A stretch of 64,000 nt of DNA from CAYQQJ01 sp964419935 (GTDB lineage: Bacteria; Pseudomonadota; Gammaproteobacteria; Pseudomonadales; Cellvibrionaceae). The notes beneath the pieces were generated by a model. That model saw only the letters and a program-made list of their open reading frames with translations, did not search any database and was not told where the DNA came from. The DNA lies in the NCBI GenBank assembly GCA_964419935.1, contig CAYQQJ010000004.1:1-64000 (forward strand), given 5' to 3'. Made by a program: the position numbers and the translations under genes. Shown piece by piece: positions 1 to 9,056 of the stretch; the stretch's first letter is position 1, and each line of letters opens with the position of its first letter.

Positions 1-3
1 ATA

Positions 4-79
4 TGGTGGGTCGTACTGGATTCGAACCAGTGACCAATTGGTTAAAAGCCAACTGCTCTACCAGCTGAGCTAACGACCC
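4..79 (-). tRNA. tRNA-Lys (anticodon TTT)
   Basis: The minus strand reads as a complete 76-nt tRNA. The 7-bp acceptor stem GGGTCGT pairs with ACGACCC, the anticodon loop CTTTTAA gives anticodon TTT (Lys), the T-arm carries GGTTCGAATCC, and the 3' CCA is encoded. It follows queC on the same strand, as in Pseudomonas, so it may be co-transcribed with the end of the block or have its own promoter in the 109-bp gap. Confidence 0.96.
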
Positions 80-188
80 ATAGTTCCTTGGAAGCCCAAC
101 CTTGGCCTCAAAGAGGCGCATATACTAATGATTTGACGACAAAACTCAAGAAGTTTTTCCGATTTTCGTTCGATGGCGTCTTCCCGCT

Positions 189-872
189 TTACTCAGCGCC
201 CACATAGCGGGTCGGATCAGGAACTCCAGCATCGGAGAATCCCTGGCGGCGCAGCCTACAGCTATCGCATCGGCCACAGGCACGACCTTGACCATCAGCC
301 TGATAGCAGGACACCGTCAAACTGTAATCAACGCCCAGACGCCGTCCGGCCTGAATGATCTCGGCTTTGGTCAGATCGATCAATGGCGTATGGATTTTTA
401 GCGATCCACCCTCAATGCCAACCTTGGTCGCCAGATTGGCCATGTCCTGGAAAGCCTTGATGTATTCCGGTCGGCAATCCGGGTAACCCGAGTAGTCAAC
501 GGCATTAACACCAATGAAGATCGCCTCGGCCTCCAACACCTCTGCCCACCCTAACGCAACGGACAGGAATACAGTGTTGCGGGCAGGCACGTAGGTCACC
601 GGTATGCCGGCGGGGGAATCCTCCGGTACCGCAATCGCCTCGTCCGTCAGTGCGGACCCTCCGATGGTGCTCAGATCCAGGGCGATTTGCTTGTGCATTG
701 TTGCCTCGAGCGATTGCGCAATTCGCTCCGCAGCAATTAGCTCTGCCCGATGCTTTTGACCATAGTCGAAGCTCAGGGCAAAGCAGCTGAAGCCTTCTTG
801 CCGCGCTATTGCCAATACGGTGGTGGAATCAAGGCCACCAGAGATCAGCACGACGGCCCTTTTTTCTGACAT
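189..872 (-). CDS. queC: 7-cyano-7-deazaguanine synthase QueC
   Basis: QueC converts 7-carboxy-7-deazaguanine to preQ0 using ATP and ammonia, the step after QueE in queuosine synthesis. The 227-residue protein has the N-type ATP pyrophosphatase P-loop SGGLDS at residues 11-16 and a C-terminal cysteine cluster (CGRCDSCR) plus an upstream Cys that bind zinc. I chose the ATG at 872 because homologues begin MSEKRAVVL. An in-frame start at 908 would add 12 residues not expected in the family. queE lies 71 bp upstream, so the two are probably co-transcribed. Confidence 0.96.
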   Translation of the reverse strand: MSEKRAVVLISGGLDSTTVLAIARQEGFSCFALSFDYGQKHRAELIAAERIAQSLEATMHKQIALDLSTIGGSALTDEAIAVPEDSPAGIPVTYVPARNTVFLSVALGWAEVLEAEAIFIGVNAVDYSGYPDCRPEYIKAFQDMANLATKVGIEGGSLKIHTPLIDLTKAEIIQAGRRLGVDYSLTVSCYQADGQGRACGRCDSCRLRRQGFSDAGVPDPTRYVGAE

Positions 873-943
873 AAGATTCACTCTTGTAACAATTCTGGAA
901 CTGGTCACCGACCTGGAACAACTTGGGGAAGCTTGAGCTGTGG

Positions 944-1594
944 TTAGTGACCCGGCTTATCGCCCCACAACTGCTTGTGCAGTTGCACCTGGAAGCGCAC
1001 GGGCAAACGGTCCTGCAGAATCCAGTCGGCCAGCTCGCCGGGTGCGAGGTCGCCGTAGCTTGGGGACAACAGGACTTCCCCGACGCGCTCAGGCAACCGG
1101 TATTCATCCAGCTTGAACTTGGCCCAGTCATAATCGTCTCGGCCACATAGGACGAACTTCACCTGATCCTTCTTATCGAGTACATGGATGTTGTCATACA
1201 GGTTCTTCGACATCTCCCCGGACCCCGGCGTTTTCAGGTCCATGACAATCGTCACGCGAGGGTCTACCTCATCAATCGCCAAGGCGCCGCTGGTTTCAAG
1301 GGATACTCGATAACCTCTGTCACACAGCGCTGACAACAGCGGATGGCAGTTTGGCTGGGCCAGGGGCTCACCGCCGGTGACGCAGACGTAGCGCGCTCCC
1401 AGCGCTTCCACCCTGGTCAGAATTGCGTCAATCGAATAACGCTCGCCACCGTGGAAGGCATACTCGGAGTCACAGTAGCCGCAGCGCAACGGGCAACCAG
1501 TCAAGCGTACGAAAACGGTTGGCAATCCCACTGTGCTCGACTCGCCCTGCAGGGAATAAAAAATTTCGGTAATACGAAGACTAATGTCATCCAT
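944..1594 (-). CDS. queE: 7-carboxy-7-deazaguanine synthase QueE
   Basis: QueE is a radical SAM enzyme that rearranges 6-carboxytetrahydropterin to 7-carboxy-7-deazaguanine. The 216-residue protein starts with the QueE-type ITEIFYSLQGE segment. It carries the CxxxCxxC cluster as C34, C38 and C41, which bind the 4Fe-4S centre, followed by a TGGEPL motif that contacts SAM. It sits between cpoB (140 bp upstream) and queC, the usual Pseudomonas-type order. Other queuosine genes (queD, queF, tgt) are not in the window. Confidence 0.96.
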   Translation of the reverse strand: MDDISLRITEIFYSLQGESSTVGLPTVFVRLTGCPLRCGYCDSEYAFHGGERYSIDAILTRVEALGARYVCVTGGEPLAQPNCHPLLSALCDRGYRVSLETSGALAIDEVDPRVTIVMDLKTPGSGEMSKNLYDNIHVLDKKDQVKFVLCGRDDYDWAKFKLDEYRLPERVGEVLLSPSYGDLAPGELADWILQDRLPVRFQVQLHKQLWGDKPGH

Positions 1595-1734
1595 AGTGGG
1601 CGGGAAACCTGGTGAAGAAGTAATAGGTGATGCGAGGAACGGCCAAGCGGGTCAGAGAGCATTGTAAACGAACGGAGCGAGCGCGACAGAAAATACCGCG
1701 CTCGCTCAACGTCACCCAGCAGCGACAACGACCG

Positions 1735-2493
1735 CTAAGAAGAGAAATTCTGTCTCAGGTAATCCTTCGCCAGATCAGCTGCACTGGTATTGGAGCTTGC
1801 CACCTCTTCCAGAAGTTCCCGTGCCTTCGCCTTGTCCCCCAACAGGTGGTAAACCTTGCCAAGCTTGAACTTGGCTTCGGGCGTTTTCTGGTGATCCGGA
1901 TGGTCTTGAAGCATGGCCGCGAACCACTGCCGCGACTGTTCAAGCTCATTCTGCAGCAGATGGATCTGTCCCAGCCAGTACTGCGCATTGGCCGCATAGC
2001 GTCCGTCGGGATAATCCGCCAGATGCTGCTCCAGTGCCACGATACCTTTGGCATAGTCCTGTTGCTTCAGCACCAGATCGATGGCCGCACGATAGTTGGA
2101 CAGTTCATCCTTACCGACAGGCGCCCCTGAGGAAGCCGCAGGATCTGCATCAGTCGCCGCCGCAGGGACCGAACCCTGGGACAACTGGCTCAGACGTCGA
2201 TCGAGATCCAGATAATCGTCCATGCGCTGCTGTTTGAGCTGTCTGAGTTCGTGAGCCTGCTCTTCAACAAGCCCGCGCAGCTCCAACACTTCCTGTTGCA
2301 GAGTCTGGACCTTGTAGAAGAGTTCGACCGCAGCATTGGATGCTATAGGTTGCGCAGCCGATTCCATGGAACCGACCGGTGCGGGCGGGGGTGGCATTGC
2401 GCCAATGGTCGGCTTGGAATCGACAACCTTGACCTGTGCCAGAGACACAACAGCCGCCATCGAGAGGATGGCGGCTAAGGGATATTTAACCAT
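1735..2493 (-). CDS. cpoB: Cell division coordinator CpoB (YbgF)
   Basis: CpoB is a periplasmic partner of TolA that links outer-membrane constriction to PBP1B-driven septal synthesis. The 252-residue protein has a signal peptide (about residues 1-20) and a short proline-rich stretch. A coiled-coil trimerisation segment follows at about 55-95, rich in Gln, Glu and Leu. The C-terminal TPR domain at about 130-250 contains typical repeats such as YWLGQIHL and KFKLGKVYHLLG. It starts 14 bp after pal on the same strand, so it belongs to the tol-pal operon. Confidence 0.95.
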   Translation of the reverse strand: MVKYPLAAILSMAAVVSLAQVKVVDSKPTIGAMPPPPAPVGSMESAAQPIASNAAVELFYKVQTLQQEVLELRGLVEEQAHELRQLKQQRMDDYLDLDRRLSQLSQGSVPAAATDADPAASSGAPVGKDELSNYRAAIDLVLKQQDYAKGIVALEQHLADYPDGRYAANAQYWLGQIHLLQNELEQSRQWFAAMLQDHPDHQKTPEAKFKLGKVYHLLGDKAKARELLEEVASSNTSAADLAKDYLRQNFSS

Positions 2494-2507
2494 AAAACCT
2501 AATTTAA

Positions 2508-2996
2508 CTATTTCAGCTCAACGCGACGATTTTGTGACCAGGCACCTTCGTAGCTGCCCATAACGGCCGGACGCTCTTCACCATAGCTCACGGTTTCGAT
2601 CAGGCTGCGGTCAACACCTTGCAGCACCAGGAAGTCACGCACCGAGTTGGCACGGCGCTCGCCCAGGGCCATGTTGTACTCACGGCTACCGCGCTCATCG
2701 GTATGGCCTTCCAGACGGATGTTGCGTGGCTCTGCCCGCAGACGCTCAGCGTGTACAGTCAATGCTGCACGAGCATCAGGACGCAAAGTAGATTCATCGA
2801 AACCGAAATAGAAGACAGTGTCCACTTCAACTTCAGGCTCTTCTTGAACTGCAGGCTCTACTTGCTCAACAGTTTCTTGTTGAGCGGTTTGCGCATCCTG
2901 TTCAGCCTGCTGATCTTCGGTGGAGGTTGACGCACAACCCGCCATCAAGCCCAGGACTGCAACCAGCATCAAAAAGCGTGTAAACATGTTATTCAT
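2508..2996 (-). CDS. pal: Peptidoglycan-associated lipoprotein Pal
   Basis: Pal anchors the outer membrane to peptidoglycan and is recruited to the septum by TolB. The 162-residue precursor has a lipobox LMAGC with lipidated Cys21 and an acidic, Gln/Glu-rich linker at about 25-55. Its OmpA-type peptidoglycan-binding domain contains the FGFDESTLRPDA and GHTDERGSREYN motifs. The ATG at 2996 is preferred to 3026 because it gives a clean signal peptide and has GGAG about 8 bases upstream. tolB lies 63 bp upstream and cpoB 14 bp downstream. Confidence 0.97.
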   Translation of the reverse strand: MNNMFTRFLMLVAVLGLMAGCASTSTEDQQAEQDAQTAQQETVEQVEPAVQEEPEVEVDTVFYFGFDESTLRPDARAALTVHAERLRAEPRNIRLEGHTDERGSREYNMALGERRANSVRDFLVLQGVDRSLIETVSYGEERPAVMGSYEGAWSQNRRVELK

Positions 2997-3059
2997 TGTT
3001 ATGACTCCCATTGTCAATATGCACATAAATTAAACACAAATTAAAAAACAGTAAAATAC

Positions 3060-4334
3060 CTATTTCTTGAACGGAGACCAGGCCGGTTCCCGCACATTCC
3101 CTTGCTGTGAAGGCAAGCGAAATTTCACCCCGGCATCCATAGATACCGCCGCCAGCACGCCTTTGTTGTTGTGCTGCGTAGCGTATATCAGCATGGCGCC
3201 ATTAGGCGCTATGCTCGGTGATTCGTCAAGCCAGGTTTCCGTAAGTATTCGGATATTCCCTGACTCGAGGTCCTGCATGGCAATGTGAAATACATCATCA
3301 TACCGATGGATCATGACCAAACTTTTACCGTCCGGTGACACTCTCGGTCTGGCGTTGTAATTTCCCTCGAAGGTTAAGCGCTCAACCCGCCCGCTGGCAA
3401 GTCCTACTTGATAAATTTGTGGGCTAGCGCCTCTATTTGAGGTAAAAATAAGACTTTTACCGTCGATCGTCCAGTTGGGTTCTGTATCAATCGCGAAATG
3501 ATTGGTGACCCGCGTCAGCCGTTTTGAAGCGATATCGAGGACATAGATTTCCGGGTTGCCGTCCTTTGACAGTACCAGCGCCAGCTTCTGATCATCTGGC
3601 GACCAGGACGGTGCGCCGTTGAGTCCCTGGAAATTGGTCAACTGCTCTCGAGCACCCGTGATCAGATTTTGGCGAAAAATGGCCGGTCGCGTCGTCTCGA
3701 AAGACACATAAGCAACCTGCGTCCTGTCGTTCGACCAGGTCGGCGACAGTATCGGTTGACTTGAGGAAAAGATCATTTCCGGTCTGGCGCCATCAGCGTC
3801 AGCCATCATCAGGCGATAGCGGGAAGGGCCCGGCTCCGTCAGATCTTCCACATACATGATCTTGGTGGCGAAAATTCCGCGGATACCCGTGATGGCCTGG
3901 TAAACCGCATCACTCACTGCGTGGGCGCTATCCCTTTCCGTCTGCGGCGTGCCGGTGACCGTACGGCTGAGCAGCCTGTTTTGACTCAGAACGTCGTAGA
4001 GTTCATAAGTGAGGGAATGCCCCGTAGGCGTTTCTGTCAGCGTTCCAATAACCACATAGGAGGCCCCCAGCACGCGCCAGTCCCGGTAGTGCAGCTCAGA
4101 TTCGTTCTGCGGGAACGACAACATGTCCTGCGGCGGAATCGGCCGAAACAGGCCACTGCGCTCCAGATCCGCCGCCACTATGCCGCGCAGGTCTTCACTC
4201 AAACTGCTGGTCACACCAAAGGGAACAACCGCAATGGGTGTCGGATTGTCAACGCCCTGAGTGATCTCGATAGTCAGCTGTGCATTTGCACACACAGCAA
4301 CCAAACTCAGTACTAGTGCCGTTAAAATTCTCAC
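3060..4334 (-). CDS. tolB: Tol-Pal system protein TolB
   Basis: TolB is the periplasmic beta-propeller that switches between Pal and TolA during envelope constriction. The 424-residue protein has a signal peptide ending near ANA-Q19, an N-terminal alpha/beta domain to about residue 160, and WD40-like PD40 blades. The blades are visible as repeats such as SPTWSNDRTQVAYVS, APSWSPDDQKLALVL and RPRVSPDGKSLVM. The start codon is GTG, and GTGA overlaps the tolA stop by 4 bases, implying translational coupling. Confidence 0.97.
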   Translation of the reverse strand: MRILTALVLSLVAVCANAQLTIEITQGVDNPTPIAVVPFGVTSSLSEDLRGIVAADLERSGLFRPIPPQDMLSFPQNESELHYRDWRVLGASYVVIGTLTETPTGHSLTYELYDVLSQNRLLSRTVTGTPQTERDSAHAVSDAVYQAITGIRGIFATKIMYVEDLTEPGPSRYRLMMADADGARPEMIFSSSQPILSPTWSNDRTQVAYVSFETTRPAIFRQNLITGAREQLTNFQGLNGAPSWSPDDQKLALVLSKDGNPEIYVLDIASKRLTRVTNHFAIDTEPNWTIDGKSLIFTSNRGASPQIYQVGLASGRVERLTFEGNYNARPRVSPDGKSLVMIHRYDDVFHIAMQDLESGNIRILTETWLDESPSIAPNGAMLIYATQHNNKGVLAAVSMDAGVKFRLPSQQGNVREPAWSPFKK

Positions 4335-5092
4335 TGTCGCAAATCCTGTGGTTTGAAGAGTAAATTGAATTGCCGGTAGTAACGCTCGAATACCTCCGGC
4401 GGCATATCTTTCACTTCAGGGAATATTTCCACCTGTCGCACCGCTTGCTCCGCGGACCGGTCGAACGCCGCATTGCCACTGCTTTTCACCACGGCCACGC
4501 TCACCACTCTGCCAGTGGGCACCAGCTGTATCGATAAAAGTGCCTGCATGTTGTTGCGCGCGGATGACGGCCGACTCCAGTGCTGTTCGATACGCTGCGC
4601 AATGGCCTGGGTGTAACCCTGGGCTTCTGTGGCGTATTCATCTTCGAGAATCAGCCCCTGCTCTTCCCGCAGCGCCTCTTCGAAAGCTTCCGCCTGGCGC
4701 CGTTGACGCTCCCGCTCTTCCTGTTGCTCCCGTTCCGCCCGCAGTTTTTGCTCGGCGAGTTCCTGTTGGCGTTTTTCCTCGGCTTCCTGTTGGCGCTGCT
4801 GCTCCAGCTGTTTTTGCTCCTGCGCACGTTTTTCCCGCGCCCGCCTCTCCCGCGCCTCCTGCTCCCGGCGCTTCTTGGTCAGATCAACTTTTTGAACTTC
4901 TTTGGGTTTGGCGCTGGTGGCCTGCTTGGCCTTTGGCTTGAGCTCAACCAGTTTCGCCTCGATGTATTGTGGCATTTTGACGGGTGACTGAGGCATTGTC
5001 GACGATTCCCAGCCAACCACCACGAACGCGATAATTGCACCGTGGAAAAGCACGCTTATGGTCACCGGCCACAGATAATTGCGCAACAACAT
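4331..5092 (-). CDS. tolA: Cell envelope integrity protein TolA
   Basis: TolA spans the periplasm and carries proton-motive-force energy from TolQR to TolB-Pal. Visible parts are an N-terminal transmembrane helix (about residues 8-28), a long charged coiled-coil rich in Lys, Arg, Glu and Gln (about 50-145), and a C-terminal TonB-like domain with SIQLVPTGRVVSV. At 253 residues the helical region is shorter than in E. coli (421 residues), as in many marine gammaproteobacteria. I chose ATG at 5092 over the adjacent upstream TTG; GAGG lies 5-6 bases upstream. Confidence 0.95.
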   Translation of the reverse strand: MLLRNYLWPVTISVLFHGAIIAFVVVGWESSTMPQSPVKMPQYIEAKLVELKPKAKQATSAKPKEVQKVDLTKKRREQEARERRAREKRAQEQKQLEQQRQQEAEEKRQQELAEQKLRAEREQQEERERQRRQAEAFEEALREEQGLILEDEYATEAQGYTQAIAQRIEQHWSRPSSARNNMQALLSIQLVPTGRVVSVAVVKSSGNAAFDRSAEQAVRQVEIFPEVKDMPPEVFERYYRQFNLLFKPQDLRQ

Positions 5093-5102
5093 CAAAGCCT
5101 CA

Positions 5103-5525
5103 TCAACCTGCGGGAGGCTCGGTAACCAGGCCTACAGAGGGCGCGCCGGCACCTTGAAGCTCTGACATCAAATTGACCACCACACCGTAATCCACCGCGC
5201 GATCGCCCCACACGAGCACCGGAGTGCCCGGCTTCTGTCGCAATACCTTTTCGACGGTTGAGGTAATTTCCTGCAGGGGCCGTGGGGTTTTCTCGTCTCC
5301 GCCGACATTCAGATAATAGGTACCGTCCGCCTTCACCGACACGATCATGGGTTCCAGCTGGTTGTCCTGCATGGGCGCAGAAGGCGACTGGGGCAGATCG
5401 ACCTTGACGCCCTGCATCAGCAGCGGTGCAGTCACCATAAATACCACCAACAGCACCAGCATCACGTCGATGTAGGGCACCACGTTGATTTCTGCCATGG
5501 ATTTGCGTTTTTTACCGCCCGCCAT
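5103..5525 (-). CDS. tolR: Tol-Pal proton channel subunit TolR
   Basis: TolR pairs with TolQ as the proton-driven stator of the Tol system in the inner membrane. The 140-residue protein is of the ExbD/TolR family. It has a short basic N-terminus, one transmembrane helix with the proton-carrying Asp (NVVPYIDVMLVLLVVFMV, about residues 14-31), and a periplasmic domain ending in VSLVTEPP-like residues. Gaps of 15 bp to tolQ and 10 bp to tolA indicate one transcript. Confidence 0.97.
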   Translation of the reverse strand: MAGGKKRKSMAEINVVPYIDVMLVLLVVFMVTAPLLMQGVKVDLPQSPSAPMQDNQLEPMIVSVKADGTYYLNVGGDEKTPRPLQEITSTVEKVLRQKPGTPVLVWGDRAVDYGVVVNLMSELQGAGAPSVGLVTEPPAG

Positions 5526-5540
5526 AAATACGCGTCCGCT

Positions 5541-6230
5541 CTATTTGGAATGCACCTGACGGTGCAGAATGGAGGAAAATTCTTCAGCAAAAGTTTCGTA
5601 ATTGCTGGTCAGGGTTTCTGCCGTTGCAGAGAATCGGTTGTACGCCAGAACGGCCGGAATCGCGGCGAACAGACCCATAGCCGTTGCAATCAGCGCTTCG
5701 GAAATGCCCGGAGCCACAGTGGCCAACGTCGCCTGATGCACGCTGGCCAGGCCCCGGAATGAGTTCATGATGCCCCAAACTGTGCCGAACAGGCCGACGT
5801 AGGGGCTGACTGAGGCGACACTGGCGAGGAAGGGCAAATTGGCCTCAAGTTTCTCTTCTTCCCGGCGCAACGCAACGCGCATTGCACGCTGGGTGCCTTC
5901 CATTATGGCATCCGGATCAGTGCTGCCCTGCTGGCGCAGTCGGCTGAATTCCTTGAAGCCCGCGCGGAACACGCTCTCGACACCGTCGACACTGCCATCA
6001 CTGGCTCGTGCATTGCCCTGGCGATACAGCTGGGTCAGATCGATACCGGACCAAAACTGCTTCTCAAAGGCGTAGAACGCGCGTCGCGCCTTCTGCTGAT
6101 AAATACCGCGTTGCACGATCATGCACCAAGAAATCACCGACGCCAGAAACAGCAACAACATCACGATTTGCACCAGCAGGCTTGCCTGGGTTATCAAATG
6201 AACAATGGATAAGGATTCGCCCTGATTCAT
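5541..6230 (-). CDS. tolQ: Tol-Pal proton channel subunit TolQ
   Basis: TolQ is the three-helix inner-membrane stator protein of the MotA/TolQ/ExbB family. Helix 1 is near residues 15-38. The large cytoplasmic loop holds the EEKLEANLPFLASVASVSPYVGL segment leading into helix 2, and helix 3 (SEALIATAMGLFAAIPAVLAYN) completes the channel. Length 229 residues is normal. Its ATG overlaps the ybgC stop by 4 bases (ATGA), so translation is probably coupled. Confidence 0.97.
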   Translation of the reverse strand: MNQGESLSIVHLITQASLLVQIVMLLLFLASVISWCMIVQRGIYQQKARRAFYAFEKQFWSGIDLTQLYRQGNARASDGSVDGVESVFRAGFKEFSRLRQQGSTDPDAIMEGTQRAMRVALRREEEKLEANLPFLASVASVSPYVGLFGTVWGIMNSFRGLASVHQATLATVAPGISEALIATAMGLFAAIPAVLAYNRFSATAETLTSNYETFAEEFSSILHRQVHSK

Positions 6231-6634
6231 AGACTACCGATTTCCTTCAGAGAGTTGTAAAAATGTGGAGGCAAGGCTTTCGGACGCATGGCCTGTTGCG
6301 AGACACAGGCCACCTTGACGCTGGCCTCAGCCAAGCATTGATCAGCCCGTAGAACACGCTGCTTGAAGACGACGTAGGTTTTACCCAATTGCTCGATTTC
6401 GGCAGTGACATCCAGTGCATCATCCAGACGAGCAGGACTTTTATAATTGATTTGCGCAGAGTGCACCACCAACAGTAAACCTTCATCAAGAACAGCCGGC
6501 TTGTTGAACCCCAGAGTGCGCAGCAATTCGGTGCGGGCCCGCTCCATGAATTTCAGGTAGTTCACATAATATACTATGCCGCCGGCGTCAGTATCCTCGA
6601 TATAGACGCGGACAGGGAAAGAAAATTCCGGCAT
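6227..6634 (-). CDS. ybgC: Tol-Pal system-associated acyl-CoA thioesterase YbgC
   Basis: This 135-residue hot-dog-fold thioesterase carries the 4-hydroxybenzoyl-CoA thioesterase family motif YIEDTDAGGIVYYVNYLKFMERAR, whose Asp after TDAGG-type residues is catalytic. In E. coli YbgC hydrolyses short acyl-CoAs and interacts with acyl carrier protein. It is the first gene of the classical tol-pal operon. ruvB ends 59 bp upstream. Confidence 0.95.
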   Translation of the reverse strand: MPEFSFPVRVYIEDTDAGGIVYYVNYLKFMERARTELLRTLGFNKPAVLDEGLLLVVHSAQINYKSPARLDDALDVTAEIEQLGKTYVVFKQRVLRADQCLAEASVKVACVSQQAMRPKALPPHFYNSLKEIGSL

Positions 6635-6693
6635 TGATCACATCCTGATAAATTGGTTCTTCGGGAGCTTCACGGTATGTTGGTCCAGCGAAG

Positions 6694-7728
6694 TCAAAGC
6701 CCCGGCAAATTGTCCTGTTGATGTCGGCTCGGCACCGGAATGCCAAAATGATCATAGGCCGCCTGAGTCGCCGTTCGGCCCCGCGGTGTGCGCAGGATAT
6801 AGCCCTGCTGTATCAGGTAGGGTTCCAGTACATCTTCGATGGTGTCACGCTCCTCACTGATGGCCGCCGCCAGGCTGTCGACGCCGACTGGACCGCCTCC
6901 GAATTTTTCCATCAGCGCCAGCAACAGCCGTCGATCCATATGATCAAAACCCAGCGCGTCGACGTTCAACATGTTAAGGGCGAGGTCAGCCACTTCACCG
7001 GTTACCACACCGTTACTTTTCATTTCAGCGTAGTCCCGCACCCGACGCAACAAGCGGTTGGCGATACGCGGGGTGCCCCGCGCGCGCTTGGCGATTTCAG
7101 CCGCACCGGTTGCCTCAAGGGCAACGCCCATTAGCCCCGCGGACCGCTGCACAATGTGAGTCAAATCCGCAACGTTGTAAAATTCCAGCCGTTGCACAAT
7201 GCCAAAACGGTCGCGCAATGGGGATGTCAGCAACCCGGCGCGGGTAGTGGCACCCACCAGGGTAAAGGGCGGCAAGTCCAGCTTGATGGAACGCGCCGCA
7301 GGCCCTTCGCCGATCATGATATCCAGCTGAAAATCTTCCATGGCCGGGTAAAGCACTTCCTCCACAACGGCACTGAGCCGGTGGATTTCGTCGATAAAGA
7401 GTACATCGCCGGGTTCGAGATTGGTCATCAGTGCGGCCAAATCCCCGGCTTTTTCCAGAATGGGTCCGGAGGTGCTTTTCAGGCCGACCTGCATTTCTTC
7501 GGCAATAATATTGGCCAGCGTGGTCTTGCCCAAGCCAGGCGGGCCAAACACCAGGGTATGATCCAGAGCTTCACCACGGGCTTTGGCCGCACCGATGAAG
7601 ATCTCCATCTGCTCGCGTACCACAGGCTGTCCGACGTAATCCGCCAGTCTTTTGGGGCGCACAGCACGATCCTGCAGCTCTTCGCGCGGTTGGGCGGTAG
7701 GTTCGATCAAGCGATCTTGTTCTATCAT
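6694..7728 (-). CDS. ruvB: Holliday junction ATP-dependent DNA helicase RuvB
   Basis: RuvB is the hexameric AAA+ motor that drives branch migration of Holliday junctions with RuvA. The 344-residue protein has Walker A GPPGLGKT at residues 62-69, Walker B LFIDEIHRL, the sensor segment GATTRAGLLTSPLRDRFG, and a C-terminal winged-helix domain ending in TPRGR-type residues. It lies 54 bp downstream of ruvA on the same strand. Confidence 0.98.
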   Translation of the reverse strand: MIEQDRLIEPTAQPREELQDRAVRPKRLADYVGQPVVREQMEIFIGAAKARGEALDHTLVFGPPGLGKTTLANIIAEEMQVGLKSTSGPILEKAGDLAALMTNLEPGDVLFIDEIHRLSAVVEEVLYPAMEDFQLDIMIGEGPAARSIKLDLPPFTLVGATTRAGLLTSPLRDRFGIVQRLEFYNVADLTHIVQRSAGLMGVALEATGAAEIAKRARGTPRIANRLLRRVRDYAEMKSNGVVTGEVADLALNMLNVDALGFDHMDRRLLLALMEKFGGGPVGVDSLAAAISEERDTIEDVLEPYLIQQGYILRTPRGRTATQAAYDHFGIPVPSRHQQDNLPGL

Positions 7729-7782
7729 TGAGACGTTTTTCCGGTGATGTGCATGCTACCCGTACTCTAACAGACTGTTGAA

Positions 7783-8406
7783 TCAACCCGGCACCATTGC
7801 CCGCAGAGCCAGCCGAATCAAGTCCTCGCTGCGCTGTACTTCCTGGTCATTGAGCACAGCGGACACGGCCCGCGAGGCCTCGGTCGGCTTGTAACCCAAA
7901 GACACTAGGGCGCTCTCGGCTTCGGCGATGTAGCTGTTGGCTGTGCGTTCAGGTGCCGCGGTGCTGTCGCTTGCGGGCAAGCTACCACCCGTTGAGGTTT
8001 CCCAGCCCTTGAGTTTGTCGCGCATCTCGATGATGAGCCGCTCCGCGGTTTTCTTGCCCACCCCCGGCACTTTGACCAGGGCAGAGCTGTTGTCTTCTGC
8101 CACGCATCGCACGAAGGTTGGGGTTTCCATACCGGACAGTATGGCCAGCGCCATTTTGGGGCCCACGCCACTGACCTTGATCAGTTGCCGAAACAGCTCC
8201 CGATCGGTTTTTTCATAAAACCCATATAACTGCTGGGACGTTTCGCTAACAGCCAGATGCGTGTGCAGCACCACTTCCTCACCCAGGTCCGACAGGTGAT
8301 AAAAGCTGGTCATCGGCGCCAGCACATCGTAACCGACACCTTGAACATCAATCAGCAGATACGGCGGTTGTTTTTCCAGCAGTATTCCCTTGAGACGGCC
8401 AATCAT
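7783..8406 (-). CDS. ruvA: Holliday junction branch migration protein RuvA
   Basis: RuvA forms a tetramer that binds the four-way junction and recruits RuvB. The 207-residue protein has the N-terminal OB-fold starting MIGRLKG, two helix-hairpin-helix motifs around KVSGVGPKMALAIL and KVPGVGKKTAERL, a flexible linker, and the C-terminal RuvB-binding three-helix domain ending in LIRLALRAM. Gaps to ruvC and ruvB are both 54 bp. Confidence 0.98.
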   Translation of the reverse strand: MIGRLKGILLEKQPPYLLIDVQGVGYDVLAPMTSFYHLSDLGEEVVLHTHLAVSETSQQLYGFYEKTDRELFRQLIKVSGVGPKMALAILSGMETPTFVRCVAEDNSSALVKVPGVGKKTAERLIIEMRDKLKGWETSTGGSLPASDSTAAPERTANSYIAEAESALVSLGYKPTEASRAVSAVLNDQEVQRSEDLIRLALRAMVPG

Positions 8407-8460
8407 GTTGCACCTGTTTTTGACAAGAATTCTTCGCGATGAATCATTGTGATGATCTGA

Positions 8461-8979
8461 TTAAACAATTCGTCCGCGCCGGAACTGCCGACCGGTGGCG
8501 ACGCGAATCATATGTTGTTGTGTATTGGCGTGGCACAGTGCCACAGCCAGAGCGTCCGCAGCATCCTCCTGAGGTGAGCCGGGCAGTTTCAACAATGCCT
8601 TGACCATGTGCTGCACCTGAAGCTTGTCCGCCCCGCCATTGCCCACCACTGATTGCTTGACCTTGCGCGCCTCGTATTCCGACACCGGCAGCCGATGATG
8701 GCCGGCAGCCACAATGGCAGCGCCCCGCGCCTGCCCCAATTTCAGCGCGGATCCCGCACTTTTGGCCATGAACACTTGCTCAATGGCAAATTCCTGGGGC
8801 GCGTAGGTTTCAATGATTTCACAGATGGAATCGAAAATAACCGCCAACCTCTCCGGCAAAGGCACATCCGGCACGCGAATCACGCCGCTGGTGACGTAGG
8901 TAGCGCTACCGGAAAGTTGGTTAATGATACCAAAGCCGGTCTTGCGGGACCCAGGATCCACGCCCAATATCAATGCCAT
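8461..8979 (-). CDS. ruvC: Crossover junction endodeoxyribonuclease RuvC
   Basis: RuvC resolves Holliday junctions by paired nicks. The 172-residue RNase H-fold protein shows GVDPGSRKTGFG with catalytic Asp8, IEQVF with the second acidic residue, and DAADALAVALCH with the C-terminal catalytic acidic pair. It is the first of the ruvCAB run. The 396-bp gap upstream to yebC is filled by repeat elements rather than another gene. Confidence 0.98.
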   Translation of the reverse strand: MALILGVDPGSRKTGFGIINQLSGSATYVTSGVIRVPDVPLPERLAVIFDSICEIIETYAPQEFAIEQVFMAKSAGSALKLGQARGAAIVAAGHHRLPVSEYEARKVKQSVVGNGGADKLQVQHMVKALLKLPGSPQEDAADALAVALCHANTQQHMIRVATGRQFRRGRIV

Positions 8980-9056
8980 AGGTGGTTATTTTCACAGTAC
9001 TTTTGAAGTTGGCAGTGTCCCAAGGGCACAGAGCTGCGTCAAGTGATTAAGGAGAA